Both the position numbers and the translations under genes were made by a program. A stretch of 64,000 nt of DNA from Portulaca oleracea. Taxonomy: Eukaryota; Streptophyta; Magnoliopsida; Caryophyllales; Portulacaceae. Below the pieces are notes generated by a model. That model was given only the letters and a program-made list of their open reading frames with translations. It was not told where the DNA came from and did no database searches. Shown here one piece after another: positions 1-11,174 of the stretch. The first letter of the stretch is position 1. Each line of letters opens with the position of its first letter. The stretch covers positions 31,100,927 to 31,164,926 of the forward strand of contig CM055889.1 of NCBI GenBank assembly GCA_029582165.1, given 5' to 3'.

Positions 1-1226
1 TTATTTTCTCTTTTTTTTGTTTTGGTTTTTTGCTTCTCTTTTTGTGGGTGATCAAGGGAGAAGAAACACAAAGGTATAAACTTAGCTTTGACATTGTTTT
101 ATATCGGATGAACAACATTACCAACATGTCAAAATTCCATGAAGATTGGGGAATGTAATTGTACCAATCCATAAAAATCATAAACACCTTCTAACTTCTT
201 ATTCCTTTCATATCAACATCGAGCCAAACATCGCCCTCAAAACAATGAACTCCCAAATCATCCAAGCAAGGCAAAAGGGTAGGAATTGAATAAGGCCAAT
301 GCTTGTACTGTGAGGGTTTCATCACAAAAAAAGGAAATGAAAGGCTAGGCGGGGCTAATGAACGGTAGTAATATTATTATTAGGTAGCCTATTTGGCTAT
401 GTGGTTCGACAAATATAGAAATGAATGTCTCAATCATTTTGTCACAGCATGCAATGCAAAATTGTAGTCTCAAACAAGATGCAAAACAAGTTTCTAGAGG
501 TGCAACTAGTGGTGGACTCACTCAAGGAATACAAGGATCGATAAAGATGATCAATCCATAGTTTTAGGCAATGTGGACACACAGGATAGGGCTCGATCAA
601 CTGAACCTGGCCCAAATATTTATGGCACGCATATTAACACCACTAAGTCAATCAAAACAGTTAAACATACCCTTAGTAACTTGTCTCAAAATCGGGAAGG
701 TTTGCAAAACCAGTTTCAAAAACTTTTTCGTTCTCAACCAAACTTTTCAAGGAAAAGCAAGATAAGCTGAAAGTCCAATTGGTTTACAAATCATCACAAA
801 AGGTGTTCCATATTAATAATCCTAATCCTATCCTAAATTTTTTTGTTTAAGGCAATCCCATTTCTAATTTTTTTGGTTCTATTTTTCTGATTTTTTTGTG
901 ATTTTTCTAATTGTGAATGCAAAAGAAAGAAAAAGACAAATGAAAAAAACTAAGAGAAGAAAAGAAAAGAAAAATCTTGCATACTCTAAGTAATGCAACC
1001 AGATGAATGTAAGGTTTTACTAAAAATAAAAGCTTGAGGGAAAATCTAAAAACAATAAGAAGACACACTAAAAACATGAAGACTCAAATAAAGAAAACAC
1101 ACTAAAGCAAAAACAAGCATAAAAACATGGAAATTAAACTAAGGAATGAAAAAGAAAGAAAAATAAAAAGAAAGTAAAAAAAATAATCGAAAAAAAAACA
1201 TCGAATATACATAAATAGACATATGG
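1..1226. other. A-rich noncoding 3' part of the Athila-like element
   Basis: No protein similarity is visible in either strand. The stretch 890-1210 is strongly A-rich on the plus strand, with many short AAAG/AAAAC runs. Two overlapping short open frames at 571-770 contain no recognisable domain and I do not regard them as genes. Its position downstream of the ORF1-like relic on the minus strand makes it the 3' untranslated part of that element. The 3' LTR boundary was not found. Confidence 0.5.
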
Positions 1227-1262
1227 ACCCCCCCCCCCTCGTGCTTGAACATAGCATTGTGC
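1227..1262 (-). promoter_or_regulatory. Polypurine-tract-like G-run of the Athila-like element
   Basis: On the minus strand the sequence reads TTGAGCACAATG, then a short A/C-containing link, then a run of ten or more G. The same arrangement (a short sequence about an expected low-abundance base string, then AAGTGTGGGGG) occurs in the second Athila-like element at 34289-34303 and 35598-35650. A G-rich purine run of this kind is a hallmark of Athila-type 3' regions and primes plus-strand DNA synthesis. Here no LTR start is visible directly after it, so it may be an internal copy. Confidence 0.5.
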
Positions 1263-1409
1263 TCAATGCTGAAGACAACGACGGTAAAGGTAGGGGTAGA
1301 GCAAAGGATCAGTCATCCTCGCTCGGTGGAGATGGGGTGGTTGGGTTTTGGGTAGAGGGCGGAGAGGACTAGTGGAACATGGCCTGGACGAGGCAAGAAA
1401 GGTTGGCGA

Positions 1410-2600
1410 TAAACTCCTCTAAACGGTTGTAGTTAACGTCGGATGCTTCCCGCATCTCGATGAGGTAGGTTTGCATCTCGTCAAGCTGACGTTCGTTGTT
1501 AACGACTGTAAGTTTAAGGTTGCGAAAGATTTCATTGAGGGCGTTGTAATGCTACTCAGAGTCAAAGAGTTGTTGGGGTTGGGGTTCGGGCACAGCAGGG
1601 ACAAGAGGGACTGGAGGTAACCAACGAATGTTAGCTTGGTCATGGACGGAGAGGCGAGGGTTAGGTAGGGCAAGACAGACATTGTTGGAATAGACCAGCA
1701 GGCAACGGTGGTTACTGTCGAATGCACACATCCCGAAAGAGCGGCACTGCTCGCCATCAATAAACATGTTTCCTAGGACGCGGTCCTGGGCAGTAGGGCT
1801 TGGTCTAAAGCCAAAATGGCGGGCGAGGTGGGTAATGTAGCCTCCTATGGCTATCCCCGAGGTCGAGTTAGGGATACTGAAGATGTGGGTGGTGAAAAGG
1901 GCGGCTGGGTCAGCGGTGTTGTCGCCGTGAAACATAGCGTACAACATGTAACAATCGCCCTTGGTGGCCTTGTTTGAACTCCGGGGTCTCCCAAAGATAC
2001 CAAGAGAGAATACGGTGGGTATATCTCAATGTGGGGTTTTGGATGAGGGTGGAGCTAGAGTTGCTGGGGTCCCACTGATCAAAGCCAGATATCTCCCGAA
2101 AGAAGCCCACTCTGTCCCAATTGTGCGAGATAGTCTGTTTGTTTCTACGGGTCTTTTTGGGGAGACCAAAAACTCTAGCAAATTCCGATATGATCATTTG
2201 CATCAACTCCCTAAGGAGTTGAAACCGAATCAACCCATCTCTCCCTTGAAGGTTCACCTCTACAGTGCTCAAGAATTCTAAGGTCAGGCCCTTGAAAGTC
2301 GATTCGTTTAGTCTAGCGACATGCACCGTTTGCCCTCGGTTCAACAGCCAAAGCACATCATCAAGCATTCCACAATCACAAAAAAAACCTTCATGTAGAT
2401 ACTTGGTAGGAATAAGAGTATGTTTCGAATGAGAATCATACTATTCCTTGGTCTCACCTTCAAAGTTGAAGGGATTGTTGAGCCGAGTGTCTCTTGCTGG
2501 GGTAGCTTTTCGCTTCCCTTTCTCGAAAGCTGGTGCTTTGCGCTTCTTGCTGTTGCTCCCACCATCATCGCCGACGGGAGGTCCGGTGAAACTAACATTC
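1410..2600 (-). pseudogene. Athila ORF1 / env-region-like protein, broken
   Basis: The minus strand codes for a protein resembling the ORF found outside pol in Athila-type elements, of unknown function. Visible hallmarks are the order TLEFLST (about 2290), ARVFGLP (about 2170), LRYTHRILSWYL (about 2010), then LYAMFHGDN (1945) and GGYITHLARHFG (about 1840). Codons run from about 2400 to 1940 in one frame and from 1947 to 1552 in another, so there is a frameshift near 1945; a further frame change lies near 2400-2600, where an upstream basic stretch continues. The C-terminal end (1552-1620) is proline/glutamine-rich. Known relatives are about 400-600 residues, so this copy could be nearly full length but is not translatable. 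No signal peptide or clear transmembrane segment is visible, so calling it an envelope would be unjustified. Confidence 0.65.
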
Positions 2601-3900
2601 TTGGTGTGGACCATCTAACATGTATACAAGAATTAGCATGAAAACTAGATAATGTGACATAATAACAAAGACTCCCCCATGCTTGTTTGATGCTAAGTGG
2701 TAAGAAAACATCAATTCCTCATCCATAAAAACACCAAAATAGAGTATGGTAACTCTAGGTTAGCACCAACCAAGAATCATTCAAAAATTCCATCCAACTA
2801 ACATCACATTACTCTACTAACACTAACAGTAGCATTAAAATTCATACTTTGGAAAACAAGTGATAATCTCAACCAAATTAACAAGCCCTAATCAAGAACT
2901 AGCATAAAAAACAAACCCAAGCAAGAAAACTTGAAAACTTGAGCAAGAACAATGGTATATTAGACAAATTCAATAAATTAACCAAGCAATCCATGAATTT
3001 AATAAAAAAATACACCACAAATACTAGTAATTATTAAAGAACATGAAAATTTTGAAGAGACATACCTTCTTGAAGTTGTGAGGAGAAAGGAGTGAAATTG
3101 CTAGTAAACCTCAAAGAGAGGGGTGAAAGAGTGAGAGTGAAGGTGAGGGTGAGGGAAGGAAGGAAGAAAGAAAAGATTTTAATGGTGGTGTGGGGGTGTG
3201 AGTGCCAACGAGCAAGGAGGAGAAGAAGGGGTTTCTTTCTGGGTTCGTCGCAAGGGAAAAAGGGAGGAGGAGGGAGGAGTTGTGTGTTTGTGTGTGAGTT
3301 GAAAAGTTGAATGATTTGAAAACGGGGGAAGGGCGACTAAAATCCAAAGGCGGGCATAGAAATTAGGCGATATCCGTAGGCGCGGCTAGCGCTTGTGAGG
3401 CGCGGCCAATGCCTAGGAAAATTGCTTTATCTGGGCGCTTTTAGATTCGACGCAGCCAACGGTTGAGGAGGCATTGACAACGTCCGACTTACCTGAATTT
3501 TCTGCAACTTTTCAACTTTTTGCTTAATTTGCTCCCTTTTCCTACTTGGTTCTCCCTTGTTATCTCAAATTTTCAACAAATTAAGTTCCCCATCTAATTA
3601 TAAACTTGCATCATACTCGCATTAAAATTGTTAGGTTAGATAAAAAAATTACAAAAATACAAATAGAGCAAAATTTTTTTCTTATTCTCTACAAAATAAC
3701 AAAAGGGAAAAAGATATGTTAGTATAGCGAAGAAAAAAAAAAGAAAAAGAAAACTTAAAGATTACTAGAATAAACAAAAAAAAAGGAATTAAAATTAAGT
3801 GGGGAGGGGTAAGTAATAGAAGGGTAAGAATTACTCCCCATGGTGCTTTGTTTAACGTCGTTAGCTCGACGGTGTTGACCCCTAGTCCTTGGGGTCCTCA
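2601..3900. other. Noncoding spacer between protease and ORF1-like relics
   Basis: No coding similarity is visible. The plus strand at 3092-3300 is purine-rich (GAGAG/GGAGGA runs), which creates spurious open frames on both strands. At 3365-3470 there is a GC-rich stretch with repeated GCGCGGC/GGCGCT motifs like those in the LTRs of other elements here. At 3833-3880 the minus strand carries a string (GTTAAACAAAGC followed by ATGGGGAG) that matches the block at 37598-37650 of the second Athila-like element; from memory this block normally lies downstream of integrase in Athila-type elements. Its position directly behind the protease marks the site where the rest of pol is missing. Confidence 0.5.
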
Positions 3901-3908
3901 AGCCATCT

Positions 3909-4365
3909 CTACGTCGACTGAAGAAGTGGATCACCAACTTTGAAAGGTACATACTTATTCGCTTGTAATTTGTACTCCATCATCGACTCTTCTAGCTCGA
4001 TGATCATTGATTTTCCTTTCATGTCCAGTATGCAATTCACTGTAGCGAGGAAGGGTCTGCCTAGTATAACTTGTGTAGAGGGATCCTCTCTCGTGTCTAA
4101 AACCATAAAATCAACAGGGACATAGTACTCTCTTAACTTAAGGGGGTAGTTCACCAAGACTCCTAGGGGCTGCCTAGGTGACTTATTAATTAAGTGAAGT
4201 GCTGCATTAATGACTCTTAGCTCCCAATGATCTAATTTCTTAAGGAAGAACTTGGGAAGGATGTTCACTCCCGAACCAGTATTGCATAACGTGTTTTCTA
4301 TCAATAAACTGTCCAACTAGCAAGGGATTCTGAAACTCCCTAGGTCTTTTGCTTTTGGCATCACA
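3909..4365 (-). pseudogene. Retropepsin (gag-associated aspartic protease) relic
   Basis: The minus strand encodes the protease of an Athila-like element, which would cleave the Gag-Pol polyprotein. The flap/helix motif VILGRPFLATVNCILDM lies near 4060 and the active-site region reads LCNTGSGVNILP near 4280. Relatives have DLGAS there, so the catalytic Asp appears replaced by Asn. An in-frame TAG at 4317-4319 separates the motif DLGSFRIPC (about 4340) from the rest. The C-terminal part ends at 3909 and runs straight into noncoding sequence, with no RT behind it. With a lost catalytic residue and a stop it cannot be active. Confidence 0.8.
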
Positions 4366-4705
4366 GAGGGCGGTCAAGCTTTCTCATTTTGTTCAAAGTC
4401 GATACTTATCTTGGCCACTTCAAGTGTTACAGGCTCTCCAAGGGTATCATATCCAGGGTTATCTTTTTGGCAGTCTATGACATTGCATAGGGATCCTGGA
4501 TTAGGGACGTGTTGAGGAGGCAAACTGGTGGAAGGAGTTATTGTATTAGCGATATGGTTTTCTAAAATTTTGTTGTGGGTCGTTAGGCTTCTACCTTTTG
4601 CATCAGGTTCTTAATCACTCCATCTTGCTTTTGTTAGTTAAAGATAAGGTTCTCCATCATAATTTCTAAGTTTGACTTTTGAGGAGGACATTGAGGTGGA
4701 GGTCT

Positions 4706-5206
4706 CTAAAATCTTGGGGCGGCCTGTCTCTTTCCTTGGAGAGGACCAGTCAGGTTATTATTTCTATTTGAGAAATACAGATGGTTCCTTAACCCTACGT
4801 GGTATGTGTTTGAGTGCATGTCAAAGTTTTGTCCTTGGTTGCCAACATAGTTGACTTGCTGAGTTCGGTCATCATTAACTACTCCTGAGGGACAGGCTAC
4901 GGTAACATGCTCGGTCGACTGACAAAAAGCACATGGTAAAGGCGGGGTCGCATGCAAATTCATACGGTCCATTTTTCTGAGTTAAAGTATCAAGCTTAGA
5001 AGACAACAAAGAAATTGCATCAACTTCTAGCTTACCTCGCGCTTTGTGGCAGGGTTTAGACCATCGGTATGAATTAATTGCCATTTGCTCAATCAGACTT
5101 GTAAGTTGAGACACAGTTTGCTCATGAGATCACCTCCATCGTTGAAAGGATGCTCCCTCTAGCCGATTCGCTCGCTCCGTTTTAGAATGGTTGGATTGGA
5201 ACCCAC
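4706..5206 (-). pseudogene. Athila-like gag, C-terminal part with CCHC knuckle
   Basis: This is the C-terminal half of the gag (nucleocapsid part) of the minus-strand Athila-like element. Near 4925 the residues CAFCQSTEHVTVAC form a CX2CX4HX4C zinc knuckle for RNA binding. Downstream comes QVNYVGNQ and SNTYHVGLRNH, matching the asparagine-rich stretch after the knuckle in Athila gag proteins. A shift of frame separates 5114-4875 from 4972-4706. The N-terminal half lies at 6766-7280, on the other side of the inserted solo LTR. Confidence 0.75.
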
Positions 5207-6765
5207 TGTAGACGCCGAATTTTGTATCAATGAATTTCACCCGAGAAAGTTAGGCCGAAACGTCAATTGAGGCCCATGGGCCTTGGTCATGTTCAACGGG
5301 AGAAGCTCAAATGCAATATACCATAAGCAAGGCCATTGGGCCTTGCTCAACATCAAATTGGGCCCACAGAACAGGCCTACCCTGAAGATAGCAGCAAGGC
5401 CGCAAGGCCTTGCTCAATACCAAATTGGGCCAAAGACGCGGTCCCGGCCCAGAAGACAATAGCAAGGCCATAAGGCCTTGCTCACAGTCGAAGGTCCATT
5501 TTGTGATTACCACGCTGGCAATCTGTGTGAAGGGAGGAGATCGACCGCGGGACCTTGCTCAGCTGTTTGACTCTTGCACTCTTTTTTTTCCCTCCCATGC
5601 AATTGGAATCCCATGATCACAGCCCCTTGACTTTTGACTTTTGACCTGAGGAAGGCCATACGGCCTTGCTAGCTGATTTGGAGGGCATGATCTTTGGATC
5701 AAGCCTCTCCCTCCTTCCATTTTCCTACACCTCACCCCACCTATAGATACCCCTCATCCCTTCATTCATTTCATCAACTCTCATTATCAACTAATATCAT
5801 CAACTCATCATCCACTACTACCAACTACCATCCATATTCATACATCATCTTCGCTCTGAAATTCTCCCATCCAATTCCCTCTATTATCATCCATAAAACC
5901 TCCCTCTTCACCACCTTCAAATAACCTTCACTCCATCCAAGATGCTCAACCATCGCCATATTCAAGTGTTTGCTATAAGGAGTCTGATCTTCCTTTCATC
6001 ACATCAAAACTTAAAGTTGGGTTTGTTCATCTTTTGTGTTTCAATAATGTAATTTATTTCTCGAAGCATCTTACTTGTACATTATTTTGTAAAAGAAATC
6101 ATGTTTTGTCCTTGCATGTTCAGAATATAATCTTGTGAAATTTATTAAACTTCTCCCCGCTCATTTCATTTCAAGTTCGATTTTAGTAGAGTCTGTTTTC
6201 TAAACAAGCGGATTCGAGAATTCTTTAATTCACGAATTCGTAGCCTTACCCCCGAGCTCGGAATCTGAGTTCGTAGGCCAGAGTTTTTTCCTTTTTTTTT
6301 TAGGTTCGTTGATTTCCTTAAATCAACTGGCGACTCCTTTTCCATCTAAACTCATTTAATTTCATACGGCACCCCGACAAAATGATCTAAAATGCGTCAG
6401 TTACACCCAATGCCCGCATTCGTGGGTTGGTCCGTGAAGAAATGCGTAGCATCTGATTGGTGCAGCCATAACTATTTCTCCACCGGCCAGCCATAACGGG
6501 CCTACCTGGGCAACTAGCAGGGCCCCAAGGCCTTGCAACCGAGTAGAGTCCCATTGTCCCTTTTTTGGTGTGAATCCGGAATGGCTTGTTATTGGTACAT
6601 TGATTATTTGACACGATTTCGTGGTAACTAAAATAAGTTTAGTTCTCTTCCTTCAAAAATAAAAATATCTTTATTTAAGAATTAAGCAACCTCAGTCGGT
6701 TCCCGATCAGGAAGTAGCACGTTAGAAACAATTCCCTGGACAGGGGGATTTTTCTGGGTCCTACA
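5207..6765 (+). repeat. Solo LTR of a Tat/Ogre-lineage element in gag
   Basis: The 1559 bp unit begins TGTAGACGCCGAATTTT and ends GGGTCCTACA, the same ends as the LTRs at 14727-16440 and 48642-50204. It is flanked by CCCAC (5202-5206) and CCAAC (6766-6770), a 5 bp target duplication with one mismatch. No internal region or second LTR is present, so it is a solo LTR made by LTR-LTR recombination, inserted in the Athila-like gag. A TATA-like box, CTATAGATACCCC, lies near 5740. Four or more near-perfect inverted repeats of the form GCAAGGCC-N4-GGCCTTGC lie at 5327, 5394, 5462 and 6517, with shorter ones at 5270 and 5652. Confidence 0.88.
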
Positions 6766-7280
6766 CCAACAGCTCGAATCCATGCTGAGGACACTAACGG
6801 AGGGAAATATTTCACCAGGCACATGCTAGCGAGATGATCAAACATGGTGATTGAATTAGGTGGCAGCGAGTCGAGCCACTCCCATGCTTTTCCTTCTAGA
6901 GAGAACGAAAATAGCCTCAATTTGATTTCGTCCTCTTTGTTTGCCTTGGATGTGTCGCTGGCTTGGCGGAAGATGCGCAGGTGACGGTTTGGATCTTCAC
7001 TCGGGTGTCCATGGAATGGTGTTTTGGACACCAAGTTGATCAGAGATTACCGCATTTCGAAGTCGCTCGCTGCAATAGCTGGTACCGTAATGGTGGACTG
7101 AGGGTTACTGACATTCGGGGTCACATACCGTCCTAGTGTTCGCCGCGGATCAGCCACCTCTTCTTCTCGTCTAGCTTCCTCTTCTTCTAGCTTTTCTTTC
7201 TCCAGTCTTTGCTTCTTTCTTCTTTCTCGCAGAGTGCGTTCGATCTCAGGGTAGAATTTTTACAAGGAATCCTTTTGCAT
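6766..7280 (-). pseudogene. Athila-like gag, N-terminal part
   Basis: The frame starts with ATG at 7280-7278 on the minus strand (MQKDSL), meets an in-frame TAA six codons later, then continues through a charged, probably coiled-coil stretch rich in RRK, LEKEKLEEEEARREEE (about 7240-7160). A stop at about 7050 is followed, in the next frame, by the capsid-like retrotransposon gag domain (7034-6800): FHGHPSEDPNRHL, LRLFSFSLEGKAWEWLDSLPP, FDHLASMCLVKYFPP. These strings match Gag of Athila-type elements. It is broken by at least two stops or shifts and by the solo LTR on its C-terminal side. Confidence 0.8.
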
Positions 7281-8428
7281 AAACCTGAAAAAGAACAAAA
7301 ACACCTATTTTCATGGCTATTTAATCTTTCTAAGGCCTATCACCACAATCTTTCGATCCAAGGTGAGTTACAGTGATTAAACTAAACACCTATTTTCATG
7401 GCTATTTAATTCAATCAAAGATAAATAATGATTATAACATGACCCTAATCAAGAACCCATTATTTCTAACTGTGTTCTACGCCTATAAAATCTTCGTCTA
7501 TCCAATTCAAAATAACAATCTTTCGATCCGATATTAAGAATCTAAACCTAGTAAAAGTTAATCAATCAATTACTATGACATACATAATACGAAGATTAAA
7601 CGATTAAATAGAACTTCACACTGAAATAACATACATAATCAGTCAAGAGACATCGAGTTTATCCCCTAAAAAAGGAATTTAGCTACTCATGATAAAAGAA
7701 ACAAGCAAGACAAAAACTGTATTCAAATTGCAAAACATAATGGAAATAGAAAACAACCAAGTATCCAAAGCGGCGAATTCGATCTCTTCGCGTCACCCGA
7801 TTCAATCTCCTTCTCCTCTTTAACCACTCCTAACAATCTCAAAAGGAATACTAAATTTTCTCTCTAGAACCTAGAACTAAATTCTACGAATAATTGTATA
7901 TATAATCGTCTCTTTTTTTTTTTTTACGGTAGGGCAAAGGTCTTTTAAAGACTGGAATTAGGGCACCAGGTGCTAGAGCAGTTTTGGGGGTGCTGGCCGC
8001 GTTTGGTGCCTCCGCCTTGTTTCTCGAGGAAAAACGCTGGCAATCTTTTTCTACTCCTTGGCAGCGTTTGGCAACTTACACAATTTGGGGAGCTTCTGCT
8101 AGGGGCGTGGGTAGTTTCCAGCCAGATGCTGGCAGTGCCTGTCTTGTCCGCTCAATCTTGGGTTGGGCCTTGTGTAGGTGGGTCGTTTCCTTCCTCTTTC
8201 CTTCTCTTCTTCAATTCTCTTTATTATTTCTTCCATTTTTCTTCACTTTCTCTTCATTGCTTCTTATTTTAAAGTGGAATTCCTTTCAACCCTGCAAAAT
8301 ATACCAATCTCCAAAACCAAGTGAAGAAATCATAGAATTCGGTATAGAATTGCAGTATTTAAGTCATTAATTAGTCAAAATATGCAAGTTAGAAACCTAA
8401 TAAATACTATAAAAATACACACTTATCA
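7281..8428 (-). repeat. Probable 5' LTR and leader of the Athila-like element
   Basis: At 8428 the minus strand starts TGATAAGTGTGTATTTTT, a common start of plant gypsy LTRs. The region then carries a GC-richer stretch near 7970-8180 with CGCTGGCAA/GGCAGCGTTTGG motifs and an AT-rich remainder, the layout of an LTR read on the minus strand. Two copies of the string AACACCTATTTTCATGGCTA occur at about 7299 and 7385, a short direct duplication. I could not find the 3' end of the LTR or a primer-binding site next to gag, so leader and LTR cannot be separated. Confidence 0.5.
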
Positions 8429-10645
8429 ATAAAGTCCATAGTCACGCATAAATGCATAAGTGCATAAATACTTGTGCTGAAAAAAAAAGCAAAAGATTGC
8501 ATTGTTTATGCAAGAGTCTAGTAGACTAGCTGCATGTGTACCTGCACATCAAACATAAAAAGAAAAAAAGAGCAGAGAAGTGCCACATCATCACTCCAGA
8601 ACGTAACACTGGGAGCTGTTGAGCCCTATGACATTCCATCCAGACATGGCTTCCAAATCATTAAGAGCAAGATTAGAGCAATCTCTAATCCAACTCTAGC
8701 AGGTCAAGTCAGCGTCCAATGAGCTATCACAAGATCCAAATGCGCAACCACATCAGACTTATGATGACCAATCGAGTCAATCTTCATCAGCTAGACACGA
8801 ATGACGACTATCAAACATGAATGACATAATCTTTTTCAACCAGACACGAATGACAAGATCCTCATAAATGACTTATATAGATCAACGACCAGGCAAAATT
8901 CAAGGATCCCTTTCCCCTAGTGGAATACTGAACTCATGTAACAATCAGCAAAGAAATTTTGGCACCTATGCGCTTAAAGCAAAATTTAAAGTAGCATTTA
9001 CTTTAAATTCAACTTAAAGTGCTAAAACAAGCAGTAGCATGCAAGTCATTTTTAATGATAACATGCTATAAAAAATAAGCTTGTGAAGAAATTGAAATAT
9101 ACCGAGGTGTGAGAACGGAAGAACCATGCCTACTCATCTTGTTAAAAAACAACCTGCGCTGGTGTAAATTCTCTACTGGGATATAACTTCTGTACCGTCC
9201 TTGCATATGGACATTCTTGCACAATTGGTTTGGTAGCACGGTGGCATCCTCTCCACCAAGAACCCATTGCTTTTCAATAAAAGCCAAAATACCAAAAAAA
9301 AGAAGAAATTCCAAAAAATAAGAAGAAGGCCAAGAAGAAGCTCAATTGTTGTGCCCCATAAGATGCAAATGATCTTCACAAAATTAAAAAATCAAGTCCC
9401 CAAATAAGAGCATTTTCCAATGATTATGCTGACGCAGTCGGAGGTAAGCTATCCGGATCAAAATTTAAAATTCATGAAACTGACAAAACATATTTGCATT
9501 TTGCAGAAAAATAAGAGTCGTCGACATCAAGTTCGATGAAATCTCAGGAATAAGAGCAACTGACATCGTGTCCAGTGAAGTCTCTCGACATCGAATTGCC
9601 ATCAAAATCAAAATTACATCAAACCCTGAGCCATCGACATCGCGATCAATGAAGTCTCAACCCCTAAAGCCATCAGCATCGCGTCCGGTGAAGTCTCTTG
9701 GTATTGAATTGCCAGCAAATTTCAAAATTAAACATCAGAATCAGAGCCATCGACATGGCGATCGGTGAAGTCTCGACCCCCAGGGGCCATCGACAGAGCA
9801 TCGGTGAAGTCCCTCAGCATTGAATTACCGTCAAATTTAAAACCCAGAGCCATCACATCGTGATCGATGAAGTCTCCGCAACAAGTACGATGTCATTTCT
9901 CTCCTGAGATCATTGTAAAAGACGCAGAGTCGTCAATTGCAACACAGGACTTTAGCATCCAAGTGTCAAAACTTATACCATCAAGTAGGGACGTCCTCAA
10001 CGCCTGAGATCACTCCAAGTAAAGTGTCATCAAACACCTGAGATCACTTCAAGTAGGGCGTCATTCTCGTTTGAGACCACCAAACATCAAATCCAGAGCC
10101 ATCGACATCGCAATCGATGAAGTCTCCCCAACAAGTAAGGTGTCATGCATTCTCGCCTGAGATCATCTTAAAAGACGCAAAGTCGTCAACCATGACACAT
10201 GACTTTAGCTTTCAAGTGTCAATTTCATCCTCAAAGTAAGGTGTCATCAAACGCCTAAGATCCCTCTAAGTAAGGCGTCATCAAATGCCTGAGATAACTT
10301 CGATGAGGGCGTCATTCACGCCTGAGATCATCTTTAAAAGGCGCAAGTCGCCCACTGCGACACAGGACTCAGCTTCCAAGCATCACACGCCTATCACTTC
10401 AAGTAGTGCATCACCTTTTCTCGAGATCAAGCGACAAATCACACCTCTTCATTTGAGTCAAGTAAGGCGTCATTCTCGCCTAAGATCATCCTTAAAGGTG
10501 CAAGTTGCCCACCGCGACGCATGACTCAGCTTCCAAGCGTCACCCTAGGCTTTGCACTCCAAAGTCATATCCATAACCAGTGTCCTTCAAATAAGTTCTA
10601 CTTTGATCCTTGTCCTACTCAGACTTAATCAAAGTGGGAGCTATC
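8429..10645 (+). mobile_element. Truncated Tat-lineage element, 3' noncoding region
   Basis: This 2.2 kb has no coding similarity. It aligns in order with 22320-24000 of the complete Tat-type element: the CATAAATGCATAA...GCAAGAGTCTAGT stretch, a conserved inverted repeat GATTAGAG-CAAT-CTCTAATC (8671-8690 and 22534-22553), and arrays of short degenerate repeats. From 9567 to 10130 a unit ending TGAAGTCTC recurs seven times (near 9567, 9638, 9679, 9752, 9791, 9857, 10107). From 9960 to 10540 a unit with GGCGTCAT and GCCTGAGATCA recurs. The polypurine tract AAAGTGGGAGC (10631-10641) precedes the LTR. The 5' part of the element is missing. Confidence 0.75.
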
Positions 10646-11174
10646 TATAGACACCGGATTTTAGCGTAGTTTTTTATATACCATGGATGTAATTTTCATT
10701 ATTTCCTATTTTTATGTATTTTAGTTAGAGAATTAGGAAATAAAGGGAGCCAAAGCCAAAGACAAGCCAAAGCCAAGCCAAGACACTTGCTTGCATGCAC
10801 TCTACATGCACAAGTTCGAATGAAAACACATGCACCACTACATGCGAATAACCTAGCCCATCGCATGCACAATCTTTACGTAAGAAACTAAGCTTCATAA
10901 AGCCATGACAAAAGCCATGAATAGAGCACATGCAAAAGCCTACAAGAAGTCTAAAGATCAAAACCTCACAAAAGCACTCACTTTTTTCTCAATTAAGCCT
11001 CCACCGTCCAAGTGTGAATAAGCTGACTTCGTATGCATCTCATTCACACTTTCACCGTCCAAAGAAACATGAACAAGGCTTGATTAATCATCCTTCCTTT
11101 TTCCCAAGGCCAGTCGGTCTTTAGCTGGTTCACACCCCAGACTCAGCCACGTAATGCTGTCGACCACCACAAAC
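10646..11174 (+). repeat. 3' LTR of the truncated Tat element, first segment
   Basis: It starts TATAGACACCGGATTTT, equal to the TGTAGACACCGG start of other Tat LTRs except for a G-to-A change in the terminal TG. It follows the polypurine tract by 4 bp. It is cut at 11174 by the CACTA element and resumes at 29340. Instead of the GGCCTTGC or AAAACCC motifs of sister LTRs it carries many ACATGCA/GCATGCA motifs (10790-10935) and AGCCAAAG repeats (10748-10785). Confidence 0.75.

Larger units (their letters stand above)
1..8428 (-). mobile_element. Athila-like LTR retrotransposon, pol-less, incomplete
   Basis: This is a minus-strand Ty3/gypsy element of Athila-like character that leaves the window on the left. 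In element order it shows an LTR start at 8428 (minus strand TGATAAGTGTG), a gag with a coiled-coil N-terminus and a CCHC knuckle, a retropepsin relic, a noncoding stretch, an Athila ORF1/env-region-like relic and a G-rich tract at 1227-1262. No RT, RNase H or integrase lies between protease and the ORF1-like relic, which are only about 1.3 kb apart, so it looks like a deletion derivative. A Tat-type solo LTR sits inside gag. The 3' LTR would lie to the left of the window. Lineage assignment rests on the order and character of the coding relics and is fairly secure; element limits are not. Confidence 0.75.

Noticed and set aside
5694..5924. Ser/His/Pro-rich 76-codon frame in the solo LTR
   Set aside because: It is translation of the CATCATCAACTCATC-rich leader after the TATA box, found in all Tat LTRs here and noncoding.
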